This document shows, in pieces, positions 9,574-18,220 of a stretch of DNA of 64,000 nt. This stretch comes from Winogradskyella forsetii (GTDB lineage Bacteria; Bacteroidota; Bacteroidia; Flavobacteriales; Flavobacteriaceae), in NCBI RefSeq assembly GCF_013394595.1, contig NZ_CP053348.1, forward strand, positions 1,631,001 to 1,695,000, read 5' to 3'. The stretch's first letter is position 1. Each line of letters opens with the position of its first letter. Both the position numbers and the translations under genes were made by a program. The notes under the pieces are model-generated. The model did not search any database. It saw only the letters and a list, made by a program, of their open reading frames with translations, and was not told where the DNA came from.

Positions 9574-9780
9574 ATGAAAAACCTTATAAAAGTAGAACGG
9601 GCAAGAAATGATTTGTCACAAGCTGCATTAGCGGAAAAAGTAAATGTTACACGTCCAACTATTCATGCTATTTAGAAAGGGCGTTTTGTTCCATCTACAG
9701 CTTTAGTTTTTAAAATTGCATCAATTTTTAATATCAAAGTTGACGAGTTGTTTGAGTTGGAAGAATCGGATTGGGATTGA
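9574..9780 (+). pseudogene. XRE-family HTH regulator broken by an in-frame stop
   Basis: From ATG 9574 the frame reads MKNLIKVERARNDLSQAALA through VTRPTIHAI, then TAG at 9673-9675, then continues in the same frame as KGRFVPSTALVFKIASIF and ends DELFELEESDWD at 9780. Together these make the 68-residue single-domain XRE regulator common in Bacteria, in which the position of the TAG is normally Glu (IEKG). This is a single nonsense change. The gene runs opposite to the cassette genes. The sequence upstream of the ATG (9436-9573) is AT-rich and shows no convincing coding content. Confidence 0.8.
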
Positions 9781-9911
9781 TATGTTTGAAGAATTCAAAG
9801 TGATGGTCACTAACCCTTGATTTATGAATTAAAATAAAACAATTTTTTAACTCAAATAGTTTCTAAATTATTACATAACTATTCTATAAAATATCAATTT
9901 CACCTGTAAAT

Positions 9912-11030
9912 TTACTTTCTAATATCTAAAATATTAGGGACGTCATTTAACTCTATTACTTTTCCATTATTTTCCGCAGATTCATATATTTTTTCAATGA
10001 GGTAATTATCGCGCAGCCCCATTTCACCAGGAACCAAAGTTGGTGTGTTTTTCAAGATATTTAGAGCAAAAGCATCCATTTGTAACGCTTGTTGATTTAC
10101 AGGTTTAAAGGAGATGTCACCATCTGGTGTTGTACCTTTAATACCGTTATAGTAGAATGCATTTTGCAGTTTTACTTGACCTTCGTTGTCTAAATTGTGG
10201 GTTAGCCTTGCTGTGATTGATTTTTCATAGCTGGTTGTACAATTAGCCTTTCCTGAAGGGAATGTCAATTCCCAATCAAGACTGCCTTCAATATCCTTAA
10301 AGAATTCACTGTCTTTTGTGGTGTTTGTAGCCGATACTGACGTTGGTAGTTCTCCAAAGGAATAAATCGATGCCTGTAGTGCATAAATGCCCAAATCCAT
10401 CAAAGGGCCACCACCAGCTAAACTTTTTTTAGTACGCCAGCTATTTGGGTCTTTTAGCATGAATGAAAATTCGGCTTCCACATCCATTGGTCCATAAACT
10501 TTGTTTTGTCCAATACGCATGATTTTATCATGATAGGGATCAAAATGTAAACGATAGCCGATTGAAAGCATTTTATTAGCTTTTTTGCAGGCTGCAATCA
10601 TTTTTTTACAATCTTCAACAGATGTAGCCATTGGTTTTTCGCATATAACATGTTTCCCTGCATTGGCGGCTCTTATAGTAAACTCGGCATGCATACTATT
10701 TGGTAAAACCACATAAATAATATCGATATCATCATTATGGATGATGTCATCGTAATTATAGATGTTTTCTTTTTTGATATTGTATTTTTCGGCCCAAATA
10801 GATTCTTTTTCTTTTGTACCGGTTACAATACCAGCCAAATAACAATGTTTAGTTTCTAAAAGAGCTGGTGCTAATTGTCCTTTAGAATAACTTCCTAATC
10901 CAACAAGTGCTATTCCTAATTTTTCATCATTACGATTTGAATTGTTGCCAAAAAGGAGGGATGACTGTGAGGCTAGGTAAATTCCGCCAGTTGTTTGAAA
11001 TAATTTTTTTATAAAAGGACGTCTGTTCAT
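9912..11030 (-). CDS. Gfo/Idh/MocA oxidoreductase with Tat-like signal
   Basis: 372 residues. The N-terminus MNRRPFIKKLFQTTGGIYLA carries an RR-x-F-I-K twin-arginine motif followed by a hydrophobic stretch, as in glucose-fructose-oxidoreductase-type members exported with bound cofactor. The Rossmann part shows GIALVGLGSYSKGQLAPAL (about 39-57), the signature HVICEKPMATS is near residue 131, and GGGPLMDLGIYALQA near 206. It is probably periplasmic and acts on a sugar. Monocistronic, it separates the decayed left edge of the cassette region from its main part. Confidence 0.88.
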   Translation of the reverse strand: MNRRPFIKKLFQTTGGIYLASQSSLLFGNNSNRNDEKLGIALVGLGSYSKGQLAPALLETKHCYLAGIVTGTKEKESIWAEKYNIKKENIYNYDDIIHNDDIDIIYVVLPNSMHAEFTIRAANAGKHVICEKPMATSVEDCKKMIAACKKANKMLSIGYRLHFDPYHDKIMRIGQNKVYGPMDVEAEFSFMLKDPNSWRTKKSLAGGGPLMDLGIYALQASIYSFGELPTSVSATNTTKDSEFFKDIEGSLDWELTFPSGKANCTTSYEKSITARLTHNLDNEGQVKLQNAFYYNGIKGTTPDGDISFKPVNQQALQMDAFALNILKNTPTLVPGEMGLRDNYLIEKIYESAENNGKVIELNDVPNILDIRK

Positions 11031-11178
11031 ATCACGAAGTTAAATTGCACATGCTCTAAATTACTGTATTTATGTCATTAAATCAAGGACATCAATTTTA
11101 CTAGAATTATTTATGAGCAGAACACTTAAAAACTCTCGTTTGAAGCCTCAGTTATGAATTATTTTAATTTTAGGCGTC
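11031..11178. other. Intergenic spacer without recognisable feature
   Basis: 148 bp, AT-rich. I see no gene, repeat arm or strong terminator here. Confidence 0.5.
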
Positions 11179-11643
11179 TTATTGGTTATCTTTTAAACGT
11201 TCTAAAACTTTGCTAGCTCGTGTTTTAGAAATATAAAATTGATCAGATTCTAATATTGATTTATGCGTAGAATGGTTTTCAATAAATGGGAAGACAGTTA
11301 ATTTTAGTTTTATCATCCAATCATCAACTGATACGTTGAGTTCCTCCGAATTCTGTCCACTAAAGCTTAAATTCATACCATTTACCAAGGCTAAGTAATT
11401 GTCGTCATAAACATTTCCAACTTCTTCGTCAAAGTATGCAATAGAAATACCGTAAGATTCAAAACGACTTTTATATTCAATAAAAACGAAAACAGAGAGT
11501 TTATTCCCTAAATTTTTAAATAATCTTTTCGAAGTTTTAGTATGTAAGTTAAAGCCATGTTCGTTGAATAAAGGAACGATTTTTTCTTTAAAGATTTTAT
11601 CGAATATTTTTTTCCTTTCTTTGGTTGTAAAATTTTTGTTCAT
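11179..11643 (-). CDS. Hypothetical protein, DUF4304-like
   Basis: 154 residues, soluble. The N-terminus TTKERKKIFDKIFKEKIVP then LFNEHGFNLHTKTSKRLF has the 'kkifdkiikkkivPllkelGF' shape I associate with DUF4304; the rest alternates strands and helices. The function of such proteins is unknown. It lies at the left boundary of the cassette array in the same orientation as the cassette genes, but no intact attC-like site directly touches either end; the nearest begins 135 bp upstream. Confidence 0.6.
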   Translation of the reverse strand: MNKNFTTKERKKIFDKIFKEKIVPLFNEHGFNLHTKTSKRLFKNLGNKLSVFVFIEYKSRFESYGISIAYFDEEVGNVYDDNYLALVNGMNLSFSGQNSEELNVSVDDWMIKLKLTVFPFIENHSTHKSILESDQFYISKTRASKVLERLKDNQ

Positions 11644-11778
11644 TGCTTGTGTTTTGCATATTCAATAATTAATCACAGCGTCTATGCAACTGTGGAGTTC
11701 TGTTGAGTGAAAAAAGAGAAATGTTATCATATTGAGAAATTGGGTTTAGTTGACTCTTATACGAAGTACTTGCTGGAC

Positions 11779-11977
11779 GGTTTTGTATATGATTTGTGGC
11801 GTGCCAATTAGCGATAACGTTTAGATTGAGCACGAGCCGAATTTTTATCCCGACGCTTCGGGATACTATTTATTTTTTTTGGTAAATCGTCAAATTTAAA
11901 AATTTGACGACTTTCCAAGAATGCCCAAGTCTTTGTGTTAGCAACGACTTGCGCTATTTTTATATACAATATTGTTT
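11779..11977 (-). repeat. attC-like site, long class
   Basis: Arms GTATATGATTTGTGGCG and GCGCTATTTTTATATAC; internal perfect stem GTCAAATTT / AAATTTGAC near 11887-11911. The outer cores are poorly kept, so this site is partly decayed. Confidence 0.65.
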
Positions 11978-12181
11978 GTCAATAATTTGCAATTTCATCA
12001 TATTTCCAATTCGTGAACTCCATTTTTTAAATGAATTAAATACTCTTCGCTGTTTCGTTTCCAAAAAGACAACACCACAATGCGCACTTGTTCCATATAA
12101 AACTTGCCTTTTATAGTAAGTCCAGATTTCGGTATTCGAAATATTATCTTTTTTAAAAAGTTCAATAACTGAATTTGTCAA
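11960..12181 (-). CDS. Short hypothetical protein, probably an N-terminally truncated remnant
   Basis: 73 codons if the TTG at 12181 is used; the frame is open a few codons further to a TGA but has no ATG. The text (SNTEIWTYYKRQVLYGTSAH, then FLETKQRRVFNSFKKW) reads like a real protein fragment rather than a shadow. Its stop lies inside the neighbouring attC-like repeat, as for several other cassette genes. I do not recognise the family. It is likely the 3' end of a decayed cassette gene. Confidence 0.4.
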   Translation of the reverse strand: MTNSVIELFKKDNISNTEIWTYYKRQVLYGTSAHCGVVFLETKQRRVFNSFKKWSSRIGNMMKLQIIDKQYCI

Positions 12182-12244
12182 TTCCGCATCTAATGGATTT
12201 TCAATTCAGGTTTCATTAACAAGCTAAAAAGACTGGCGTGATTT

Positions 12245-12460
12245 TTAATTCGAATTTGAGTGAGAATTCAGTTTTTCAATTTGTTCTTTAATTAATCTTA
12301 TAAAGACTAAGGTGAAAAAAGTATATGATATTATTCCAGAAAATGGACCATTACTTAAATTTTCAAAATCCAGTTCACTAATACTTTTTATCAAAAGAAT
12401 AATGCTAACTAATAATGCTAAATAACACAAAGTATTCCTCTTGCTTACTTTCGTTTTCAT
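12245..12460 (-). CDS. Small two-helix membrane protein (cassette)
   Basis: 71 residues from the ATG at 12460 (MKTKVSKRNTLCYLALLVSI). Two hydrophobic segments, LCYLALLVSIILLIKSI and IISYTFFTLVFIRLI, flank an acidic loop. A longer in-frame start at 12595 is rejected because it would translate the attC-like repeat just upstream. No family recognised. The 5' core reads GTTGGCTTTC; a matching 3' core is not evident. Confidence 0.55.
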   Translation of the reverse strand: MKTKVSKRNTLCYLALLVSIILLIKSISELDFENLSNGPFSGIISYTFFTLVFIRLIKEQIEKLNSHSNSN

Positions 12461-12488
12461 TCTGTTTAGAATTCGTTCCGCAATGAAA

Positions 12489-12616
12489 GCCAACCTGTTT
12501 GTAGTTGCTTTGTTGCTTGGTTCAGCAACTAAATTAGTAAACAAATACTTGCCAGAGAAAATTATGAAGGAATTTTCCAAATAGGCACTAACCAATGCAA
12601 TTTGTTCATTTTATGT
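12489..12616 (-). repeat. attC-like site, short class, degenerate arms
   Basis: Keeps the block GGTTCAGCAACTAAATTAGT, CTTGCCAGAGAAAATT and GAAGGAATTTTCC of the short class, with left end GCCAAC and right end GTTAGAAAC. The outer arms are more mutated than elsewhere. Confidence 0.65.
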
Positions 12617-12863
12617 TAGAAACGAATTGTGACCGGGCTTTTCCGTCAATTTTTAGACCTCTAGTCTTACAGTATGTTTTTAACTTATCCAAATCGACCA
12701 CATGATCATTGACAATCATCCCGTTGGAAGTTAAACTACGTTTTGCCTCTAAGTATGATTTGTGCCAATCTTCCCAAAAGTCATGCATTCGATCCCTATC
12801 GTCAATAATTTTTAAGAATTTTTGCCAGTCTTTTTTACGATAGTATGCTATATTAACTTCCAT
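12606..12863 (-). CDS. Hypothetical protein (cassette)
   Basis: 85 residues, soluble and highly charged: MEVNIAYYRKKDWQKFLKII then DDRDRMHDFWEDWHKSYLEA, ending DGKARSQFV. The W/H-rich 'DxMHDxWxxWxxxY' pattern looks conserved, but I cannot name the family. Its TGA stop lies inside the downstream attC-like site and its 5' core is GTTGTGCTTC, immediately beyond the start region. It is a typical one-gene cassette. Confidence 0.6.
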   Translation of the reverse strand: MEVNIAYYRKKDWQKFLKIIDDRDRMHDFWEDWHKSYLEAKRSLTSNGMIVNDHVVDLDKLKTYCKTRGLKIDGKARSQFVSNIK

Positions 12864-12895
12864 AATAAACTTTTATCTCATTTTTCAGGCATGAA

Positions 12896-13026
12896 GCACA
12901 ACGTTGATGTATAAGATTAGTTGCCTTGCTTTGGCGCTAATTTAGCAAATACAAACTGAATAGAAAACTCACAAGAATTTTTGTAAGTAAGCTTGCACAA
13001 GCAATTGATTTTATAAGGTGTTGTAC
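12896..13026 (-). repeat. attC-like site, short class
   Basis: Left end GCACAACG, arm GATGTATAAGATTAGTTG; right arm CAATTGATTTTATAAGG, end GTTGTACTTA. A small hairpin lies at the tip (AAAACTCACAAGAATTTT). Confidence 0.75.
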
Positions 13027-14100
13027 TTAGTGCTTTTTTAATATTTCAATTAATTTTGTGTTTACATACACACGTTCTCTTCCTATTTTTTGAGATTGTA
13101 ATATACCTATTTTTTCCATTTTTTTTAAATATCGAGAGGCTGCTTTCCTTTCTACATTCAATTTTTCAACAACATACTCTATTTTAGAATAGGGTTGCTC
13201 AAAGAGTAATTCGATTAATTCTTTCCTATAAATTTTTGGTTCTTTTTCTTGCGCAAATAGTATAGTTTCATCTAATAATATTTTTATTGAATTTATTTTT
13301 TCAATAGTTCTGGTTGATGTTACTTCAACTGCCTTTAAAATATAAATTATATACTCAGACCATTCATCTTTATTATTGACGGTATTGAGTAAACGATAAT
13401 AATCTGCTTTGTTTTCGTTTATGTATGAACTTAAATATAGAATAGGAATATCTAGAAGATCGTTTATAATTAGGTATAGGATGTTTAGAATTCTTCCTGC
13501 TCTTCCGTTTCCATCATAAAAAGGATGAATGCTTTCGAACTGATAGTGTAAAATAGCTAAGTTAATTAGTGGATTTAAATCGTTCTGTTTAACATTAAAA
13601 TGCTCCAAGAAATTACCTAATAAATCTAAAATATCGTTTTTTTCTTGTGGTGGTTTATAGACAATTTCTCCAGTTTTATCGTTTTTTAATACAGTTCCTG
13701 CCATTGAACGAATTCCAGCATTATTTTCGATAATTGTTTTTTGAATTGTTTCAACATCTTTTAACTTTAAAAAACCTTGTTTTTTTATAAGTTCAAACCC
13801 AGAAAAAATAGCTCTTCTATAATTAATAACTTCTTTAACTTGAGTCGGTTGTTTAGTGTTTGTTGCTAATGCTCTATATAATTCATCTTGAGTTGTAATA
13901 ATATTTTCTATTTCTGAACTATCTTTAGCTTCTTGTAAAACGACTGCATTAACCAACATTTCTTGATTTGGAATAGTTTTAGCAATTCCTTTAAGTTCAC
14001 CCAATGAATTTGAAGATTTACTCAATTGACGAAGAATTTCAATTGTTTCTACTTTTTCTCTTTGTGGTGGAAGTTTTGCAAGTTTATTTATTTGGGACAT
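13027..14100 (-). CDS. Fic family protein with N-terminal inhibitory motif (cassette)
   Basis: 357 residues from the ATG at 14100 (MSQINKLAKLPPQ); a start 30 codons upstream is less likely because it reaches into the cassette core. The Fic motif HPFYDGNGRAGR (HxFxxGNGRxxR, about residues 207-218) is intact, so AMP transfer to a protein target is expected. The class II inhibitory helix motif S-x-x-x-E-N is present as SSEIEN in the N-terminal part. The C-terminal 60 residues form a winged helix (YSKIEYVVEKLNVERKAASR). This is one of the longest cassette genes. Cores: 5' GTTGTACACA, 3' TAAGTACAAC, complementary over the inner 7 bases. Confidence 0.9.
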   Translation of the reverse strand: MSQINKLAKLPPQREKVETIEILRQLSKSSNSLGELKGIAKTIPNQEMLVNAVVLQEAKDSSEIENIITTQDELYRALATNTKQPTQVKEVINYRRAIFSGFELIKKQGFLKLKDVETIQKTIIENNAGIRSMAGTVLKNDKTGEIVYKPPQEKNDILDLLGNFLEHFNVKQNDLNPLINLAILHYQFESIHPFYDGNGRAGRILNILYLIINDLLDIPILYLSSYINENKADYYRLLNTVNNKDEWSEYIIYILKAVEVTSTRTIEKINSIKILLDETILFAQEKEPKIYRKELIELLFEQPYSKIEYVVEKLNVERKAASRYLKKMEKIGILQSQKIGRERVYVNTKLIEILKKH

Positions 14101-14184
14101 TTTAGCTCTTATAATTTTAATACGTACCAAAAATACAGAAAATAGTTCAAATGAAAAAAATATGTGACTTTTTGTCTCGCATGT

Positions 14185-14329
14185 GTACAACGTGTTTGTA
14201 TATGGTTCGTTGCGTCGTGGTTTAGCACGTAACTTAGCAAATAAAAACCGAATAGAAAATCCGCGAGTCCCGACACTTCGGGATTCGTAAGTATGCTAGA
14301 ACTAGCAATAAATTATATACGTTGTGTGT
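14185..14329 (-). repeat. attC-like site, short class
   Basis: Left TGTACAACG, arm GTATATGGTTCGTTGC; right arm GCAATAAATTATATAC, end GTTGTGTGTT. The tip hairpin is enlarged by CCCGACACTTCGGG. Confidence 0.8.
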
Positions 14330-14339
14330 TCGTACTTTT

Positions 14340-14864
14340 TCATCTAATTGTATTTCGTATTCCAGGATACATTTTTCCATTAAATCGAGTACTCTCTTCT
14401 TCTGGATGGAAATAATATATCTTCTTTTTATTCGAGTCCTTTACTGCATAACAATTATCAAAAAGTATTATTCCAGAGTCTATATTCCTCCAGTATTCTA
14501 TTTTTGGAAACCATTCAGGAAAGATATCTTCCACTAATTCAACTTGCGAGTGGAAAATTCCAATGTAGGTTTTGTCAATATGATTTTCTTTATCAAAGAT
14601 TGAGTTATAAAGTTCCTCATTTTCGTATTCAAAAACTCCAAATACACATTTTGTACTTAAATAAGATATGTTTTTTATATTCTGCGCGTCAGATTTTATT
14701 AATTCGACAGGAAACCAACCTGTTAATCTTTGGTTTTCAACTTTGCTGAATTCATCGTAATTTTCAAATTCTTGCAAATAATCTCCATTATTACAAGACA
14801 CAAAAAGCATTAGAACTAATATTCCAAAAAAGGATAAATTCAAATTTATATTCTTTAATTTCAT
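14340..14864 (-). CDS. Hypothetical lipoprotein (cassette)
   Basis: 174 residues. SpII signal: hydrophobic NLSFFGILVLMLFVSC with the lipobox Cys at residue 24, followed by Asn-Asn-Gly-Asp. The mature part is soluble and aromatic (TGWFPVELIKSDAQNIKNIS and FPEWFPKIEYW), with no recognised domain; expected location is the periplasmic face of a membrane. Cores GTTGTGTGTC (5') and AACACACAAC (3') match in 9 of 10 positions, marking a one-gene cassette. Confidence 0.7.
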   Translation of the reverse strand: MKLKNINLNLSFFGILVLMLFVSCNNGDYLQEFENYDEFSKVENQRLTGWFPVELIKSDAQNIKNISYLSTKCVFGVFEYENEELYNSIFDKENHIDKTYIGIFHSQVELVEDIFPEWFPKIEYWRNIDSGIILFDNCYAVKDSNKKKIYYFHPEEESTRFNGKMYPGIRNTIR

Positions 14865-14891
14865 TCAGTTTTTACGGTTTTTTTGGTATGA

Positions 14892-15084
14892 CACACAACG
14901 TGTTTGTATATGGCTCGTAGCGTGCAAATTAGAAAATTATTTTCGGATAAAGCACGAGGCGAATTTTTTAATTTTTCTTATTATCTTTTCTCAATAAGCC
15001 AAATTAAAAAATTTGGCGGATTTGCAAATATGCCTTAACTTCGATCAGGCAACTAATTAGCTATGAGATATATACGGTGTTGTG
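14892..15084 (-). repeat. attC-like site, long class
   Basis: Left ACACAACG, arm GTATATGGCTCGTAGC; right arm GCTATGAGATATATAC, end GTTGTGGTTA. Internal stem GCCAAATT / AATTTGGC. Confidence 0.85.
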
Positions 15085-15085
15085 G

Positions 15086-15499
15086 TTAGTTTTTTTCAGT
15101 TATAGGAATTCCATAAGGACCATTTTCAGATGTTGATTTTGAGTAAGATTTTCGGTTTTTTAAATCCATAATCAGAAAATCAATTCCGTTTAGTTTTATA
15201 CTTATTTCGTTTCCGTTCCAATCGATTTCTATGTCCTTATTTTCAATTTCTCGTTGGATTGAGAATTCATTCGAATACCTTTTCATTAATGGTGCAGAAA
15301 TAGCATTATTGATATAATCTTTTATTTCTTTACTTGACTCAACAAGAGTTCCACGAGAACATATAAATCCGTCAAATTCAATTCCGATACTTTTCTCGGA
15401 ATGTTTCAAGACATAAGCCCAAACAGAATGGTCATCTCCTTCGACAATGACCTCTCGATTTTGTTCTTCATTTAATTTAGATAAATAGATTTCGTTCAT
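15086..15499 (-). CDS. Hypothetical protein, second gene of a two-gene cassette
   Basis: 137 residues, soluble, acidic, mostly beta in appearance (VIVEGDDHSVWAYVLKHSEK, then SIGIEFDGFICSRGTLV). No recognised family. Only 20 bp separate its start from the stop of the membrane-protein gene upstream, with no repeat between them; the matched cores GTTGTGGTTA / TAACCACAAC lie outside the pair. The two proteins may therefore work together, for instance as an immunity or toxin-type pair, which is inference only. Confidence 0.6.
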   Translation of the reverse strand: MNEIYLSKLNEEQNREVIVEGDDHSVWAYVLKHSEKSIGIEFDGFICSRGTLVESSKEIKDYINNAISAPLMKRYSNEFSIQREIENKDIEIDWNGNEISIKLNGIDFLIMDLKNRKSYSKSTSENGPYGIPITEKN

Positions 15500-15519
15500 T
15501 TAAGACTTCTTGATTTGTT

Positions 15520-15867
15520 TTACCATAAATGTGGTTTTGCAAAATAAAGCCAACTACACCATAAAGTCCATAAGCAACTGAATAAAATTCCGACTATGAA
15601 AAATACCATTCTGAACCTTTTAATTCCGACTTTGTTTTTTAGGTAATACCAGTCAAATAATTCCAATAATATTCCTAATGAATAAAAAATATTTGCTCCA
15701 ATTCCCCAAATAATAATTCCAATTGTGTCGTCTATTGTCCAAGAGTATTCTCCTCTTGAAAGTCCATCGTAAATTCCAAAAATTCCGAAAAGTCCAACAG
15801 CAATATTATAAATCCATCTTTTGGATTCCCACCATTTTATGTTCGATTTTAATTGTTCTATCGTCAT
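15520..15867 (-). CDS. Small integral membrane protein, first gene of a two-gene cassette
   Basis: 115 residues, about three membrane segments: WIYNIAVGLFGIFGIY, TIGIIIWGIGANIFYSLGIL and MVFFIVGILFSCLWTLWCSW. Rich in Trp. Family not recognised. The 5' core GTTGTGGTTA lies just upstream of the ATG, and its complement is found beyond the following gene rather than beyond this one. Confidence 0.6.
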   Translation of the reverse strand: MTIEQLKSNIKWWESKRWIYNIAVGLFGIFGIYDGLSRGEYSWTIDDTIGIIIWGIGANIFYSLGILLELFDWYYLKNKVGIKRFRMVFFIVGILFSCLWTLWCSWLYFAKPHLW

Positions 15868-15880
15868 TTTCTTAAATTAA

Positions 15881-16014
15881 CCACAACGTTTTGTGTATGA
15901 TTAGTTGCGTGGTTCAGCAACTAATTTAGTAAACAAAAACTTGCCAGAGAAAATTCCGAAGGAATTTTCCAGATAAACACTTGCCAAAGCAATTAATTAT
16001 ACACGGTGTTAGCA
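15881..16014 (-). repeat. attC-like site, short class
   Basis: Left CCACAACG, arm GTGTATGATTAGTTGC; right arm GCAATTAATTATACAC, end GTTAGCAACT. Tip hairpin AAAATTCCGAAGGAATTTT. One of the best-preserved sites. Confidence 0.85.
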
Positions 16015-16032
16015 ACTGGCTTTTTATCCGGT

Positions 16033-16500
16033 TTATATTTCTTTCCAAATGATTTTATAATTCGGAAATTGGCTTTCAAATCGTTGTTTTAATTCCGCTA
16101 ATTCTTCTGAATCGAGATTCTGATGCTCAATTTCAATTCCGATTAAATGGTCACTTAAACACCAACCTTTGCAAATTAATTTTTGCTCACTTTTGGCTGA
16201 ATTCAAGGTGATTTCTTGTCCGTGTTCAGTTCCGTAACTCATTAAGTTGACTTTGCTCAATATTTTTTGAATTTTGAGTTTAATCCACTTTTCATTCGGT
16301 AAATTAATATTTTCAGGATTTATTTCCTCCGTTTTCAGAAACTTAAAATCCGAGCTTTTAACTGCATTAATAACTTCTGTAGGATATTCTTTCGACCAAG
16401 TATAATTTCTGTCGTATGTCATAAATTTATAAAACAGAAAAAATCCTAATATTAATAGGATTGGATAAAATATCAATTTATTTCTTTTCGCTTTGTTCAA
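16033..16500 (-). CDS. Hypothetical membrane-anchored protein (cassette)
   Basis: 155 residues. One N-terminal membrane segment (LIFYPILLILGFFLFYKFM, residues 9-27) with positive residues before it, so the 125-residue rest probably faces the periplasm. Two cysteines in CKGWC near residue 112. No family recognised. Cores GTTAGCAACA and AGTTGCTAAC match in 9 of 10 positions. Confidence 0.6.
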   Translation of the reverse strand: MNKAKRNKLIFYPILLILGFFLFYKFMTYDRNYTWSKEYPTEVINAVKSSDFKFLKTEEINPENINLPNEKWIKLKIQKILSKVNLMSYGTEHGQEITLNSAKSEQKLICKGWCLSDHLIGIEIEHQNLDSEELAELKQRFESQFPNYKIIWKEI

Positions 16501-16520
16501 AAGTTCGATTTTCAGCTTGT

Positions 16521-16652
16521 TGCTAACGTTGTTGTATATGGTTTGTTGCGTGGTTTAAGCACCTAATTTAGCAAATAAAAACTGAATAGAAAATCCGCGA
16601 GGATTTTCGTAAGTAGGCTAGAACTAGCAATAAATTATATACGTTGTTGTGT
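16521..16652 (-). repeat. attC-like site, short class
   Basis: Left TGCTAACG, arm GTATATGGTTTGTTGC; right arm GCAATAAATTATATAC, end GTTGTGTGCA. Tip hairpin AAAATCCGCGAGGATTTT. Confidence 0.85.
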
Positions 16653-16660
16653 GCAGTTTT

Positions 16661-18220
16661 TTAATTTCTACTTATTATCAAATTGGAAGAGTCAGAGCAT
16701 GGACTACTAGTATAATCTATTGTCCCAATAAAATCAGAAGTATTTGAATCATAATTTGCTGTAATATTTGCAGCATCAAAGTTTGAAAGAATATTAATAT
16801 TGAGCTCTCCATCAATTAATGTGTAATTATATGTTGAATAAATACTTGGCATGTCTAAAGCCGCTAATTGTATAGTTCCGTCACTATTAAATTTAATACC
16901 AATATTCGATATACAAGCGTTGTTTTGTGGGATTAGACTCCAATTTCCCGATAAATCTATTTCTCCGCACTCAACAATTTCATTTTCGTTTCTTTCAAAA
17001 CAAAATTGGATTTCAGAATCATATTGAGCAATGTCTACAACGTTGAAAAATAGTAGAACACCATTCTCAAAATTACCAATTAAAGACAGTGCTCCTAAAA
17101 TCTTACCAAAACCTCCTAACTCTGTTAATGCGTATTGAGAACATTCCGCTGTTATTTCTTTTAATTCACTTGTTCTTGATAGTAAAAACGTGTTTAATTG
17201 ATTAGCGGCTTGAGATGCAGTCATTTGTCCGCTCGATAAAGTTTGTACTATATCGATTGCACCATTAGCAAAAAAAGTTCCGACAGGCAAAGCGCAATCT
17301 GCTCCCTTTAAAATTGTTCCAAGGGTCGTAGAAACAATGCCGACTATTGACGATGCTAAATTTGCTCCATTTTGCCAAAAAGCTTTTCCAGACCATCTGT
17401 CAGCTTTCAAATTATATTGTTGATTTACGTTAGGAATTGGAAATTGTACATCAGTAGGTTGAAATAAATCAAAATTACCTCCTAGTATATTCAAAACATT
17501 GCTCCAAGATAGTATCTCTTTATTAATTCCATCTACTATATAATCTTCTCCAATTGGTTGATTGTTTTCATCAAATAATTGAAGGTTATATGCCATACTG
17601 CTTTTTTTATTCGTGAGGTTTACTGTGCTGTTTTCTGCGACCATTAAAAGTGGCAAGGTTTCAATTTCTACTCTATTTAATAAAGTATTCTGAAAGCTAT
17701 CTATAGCTTGCAAAATAGTAGAAGAAGCCAATGGATTTATTTCTCCAGAATTAATACCTTGAATAACTTGATTATGGTAGTTAGTAAATTCAGGCATAAG
17801 TGCTATTTCTTGAAATGCTTCTTGTCTAGCTTGAACAGAGAGATTCATCGTCCAAGGGTGTAACATTGCTAAACTTTGTGCAGTAGTTTTAGAATTCAAT
17901 TCTATTGCATTTCCATCGGCTGGATTAAAATAACTCATTAAAATTAAATTACCACTACTGTTTGTGGCATATACTAATTCAATAGCATTATTATCAAATA
18001 TTTCCACATTACCAGTCCCATTATTTACTTGACCATCTTCTGTGAAAATTGTGGAAATTGTAAGGTCGTCAGAATTGATATTTGAATTTTCAGGTAATTC
18101 TAAAACAACTGTGATTTCTTTTGTTCCGAAAACTTCTTGTTGATTGTCATTCGAATTAGAATCGTCATACGAGCAACCGAAAAAGATGAAAAGTATAAAT
18201 AGTAATGATAGTTTTTTCAT
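16661..18220 (-). CDS. Large hypothetical lipoprotein (cassette)
   Basis: 519 residues, unusually long for a cassette gene. SpII signal LSLLFILFIFFGC with Cys at residue 16, followed by a Ser/Asp/Asn-rich linker. The middle contains a helical part with FWQNGANLASSIVGIVSTTL and ANGAIDIVQTLSSGQMTASQ (about 275-335); the C-terminal 100 residues (CGEIDLSGNWSLIPQNNACI on) look like a small lipocalin-type beta domain. No family recognised. Cores GTTGTGTGCA / TGCACACAAC match perfectly. Confidence 0.7.
   Translation of the reverse strand: MKKLSLLFILFIFFGCSYDDSNSNDNQQEVFGTKEITVVLELPENSNINSDDLTISTIFTEDGQVNNGTGNVEIFDNNAIELVYATNSSGNLILMSYFNPADGNAIELNSKTTAQSLAMLHPWTMNLSVQARQEAFQEIALMPEFTNYHNQVIQGINSGEINPLASSTILQAIDSFQNTLLNRVEIETLPLLMVAENSTVNLTNKKSSMAYNLQLFDENNQPIGEDYIVDGINKEILSWSNVLNILGGNFDLFQPTDVQFPIPNVNQQYNLKADRWSGKAFWQNGANLASSIVGIVSTTLGTILKGADCALPVGTFFANGAIDIVQTLSSGQMTASQAANQLNTFLLSRTSELKEITAECSQYALTELGGFGKILGALSLIGNFENGVLLFFNVVDIAQYDSEIQFCFERNENEIVECGEIDLSGNWSLIPQNNACISNIGIKFNSDGTIQLAALDMPSIYSTYNYTLIDGELNINILSNFDAANITANYDSNTSDFIGTIDYTSSPCSDSSNLIISRN

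Noticed and set aside
12461..12595. N-terminal extension of the 12245 gene
   Set aside because: It would translate the attC-like repeat; the internal ATG at 12460 gives a tidy small membrane protein.
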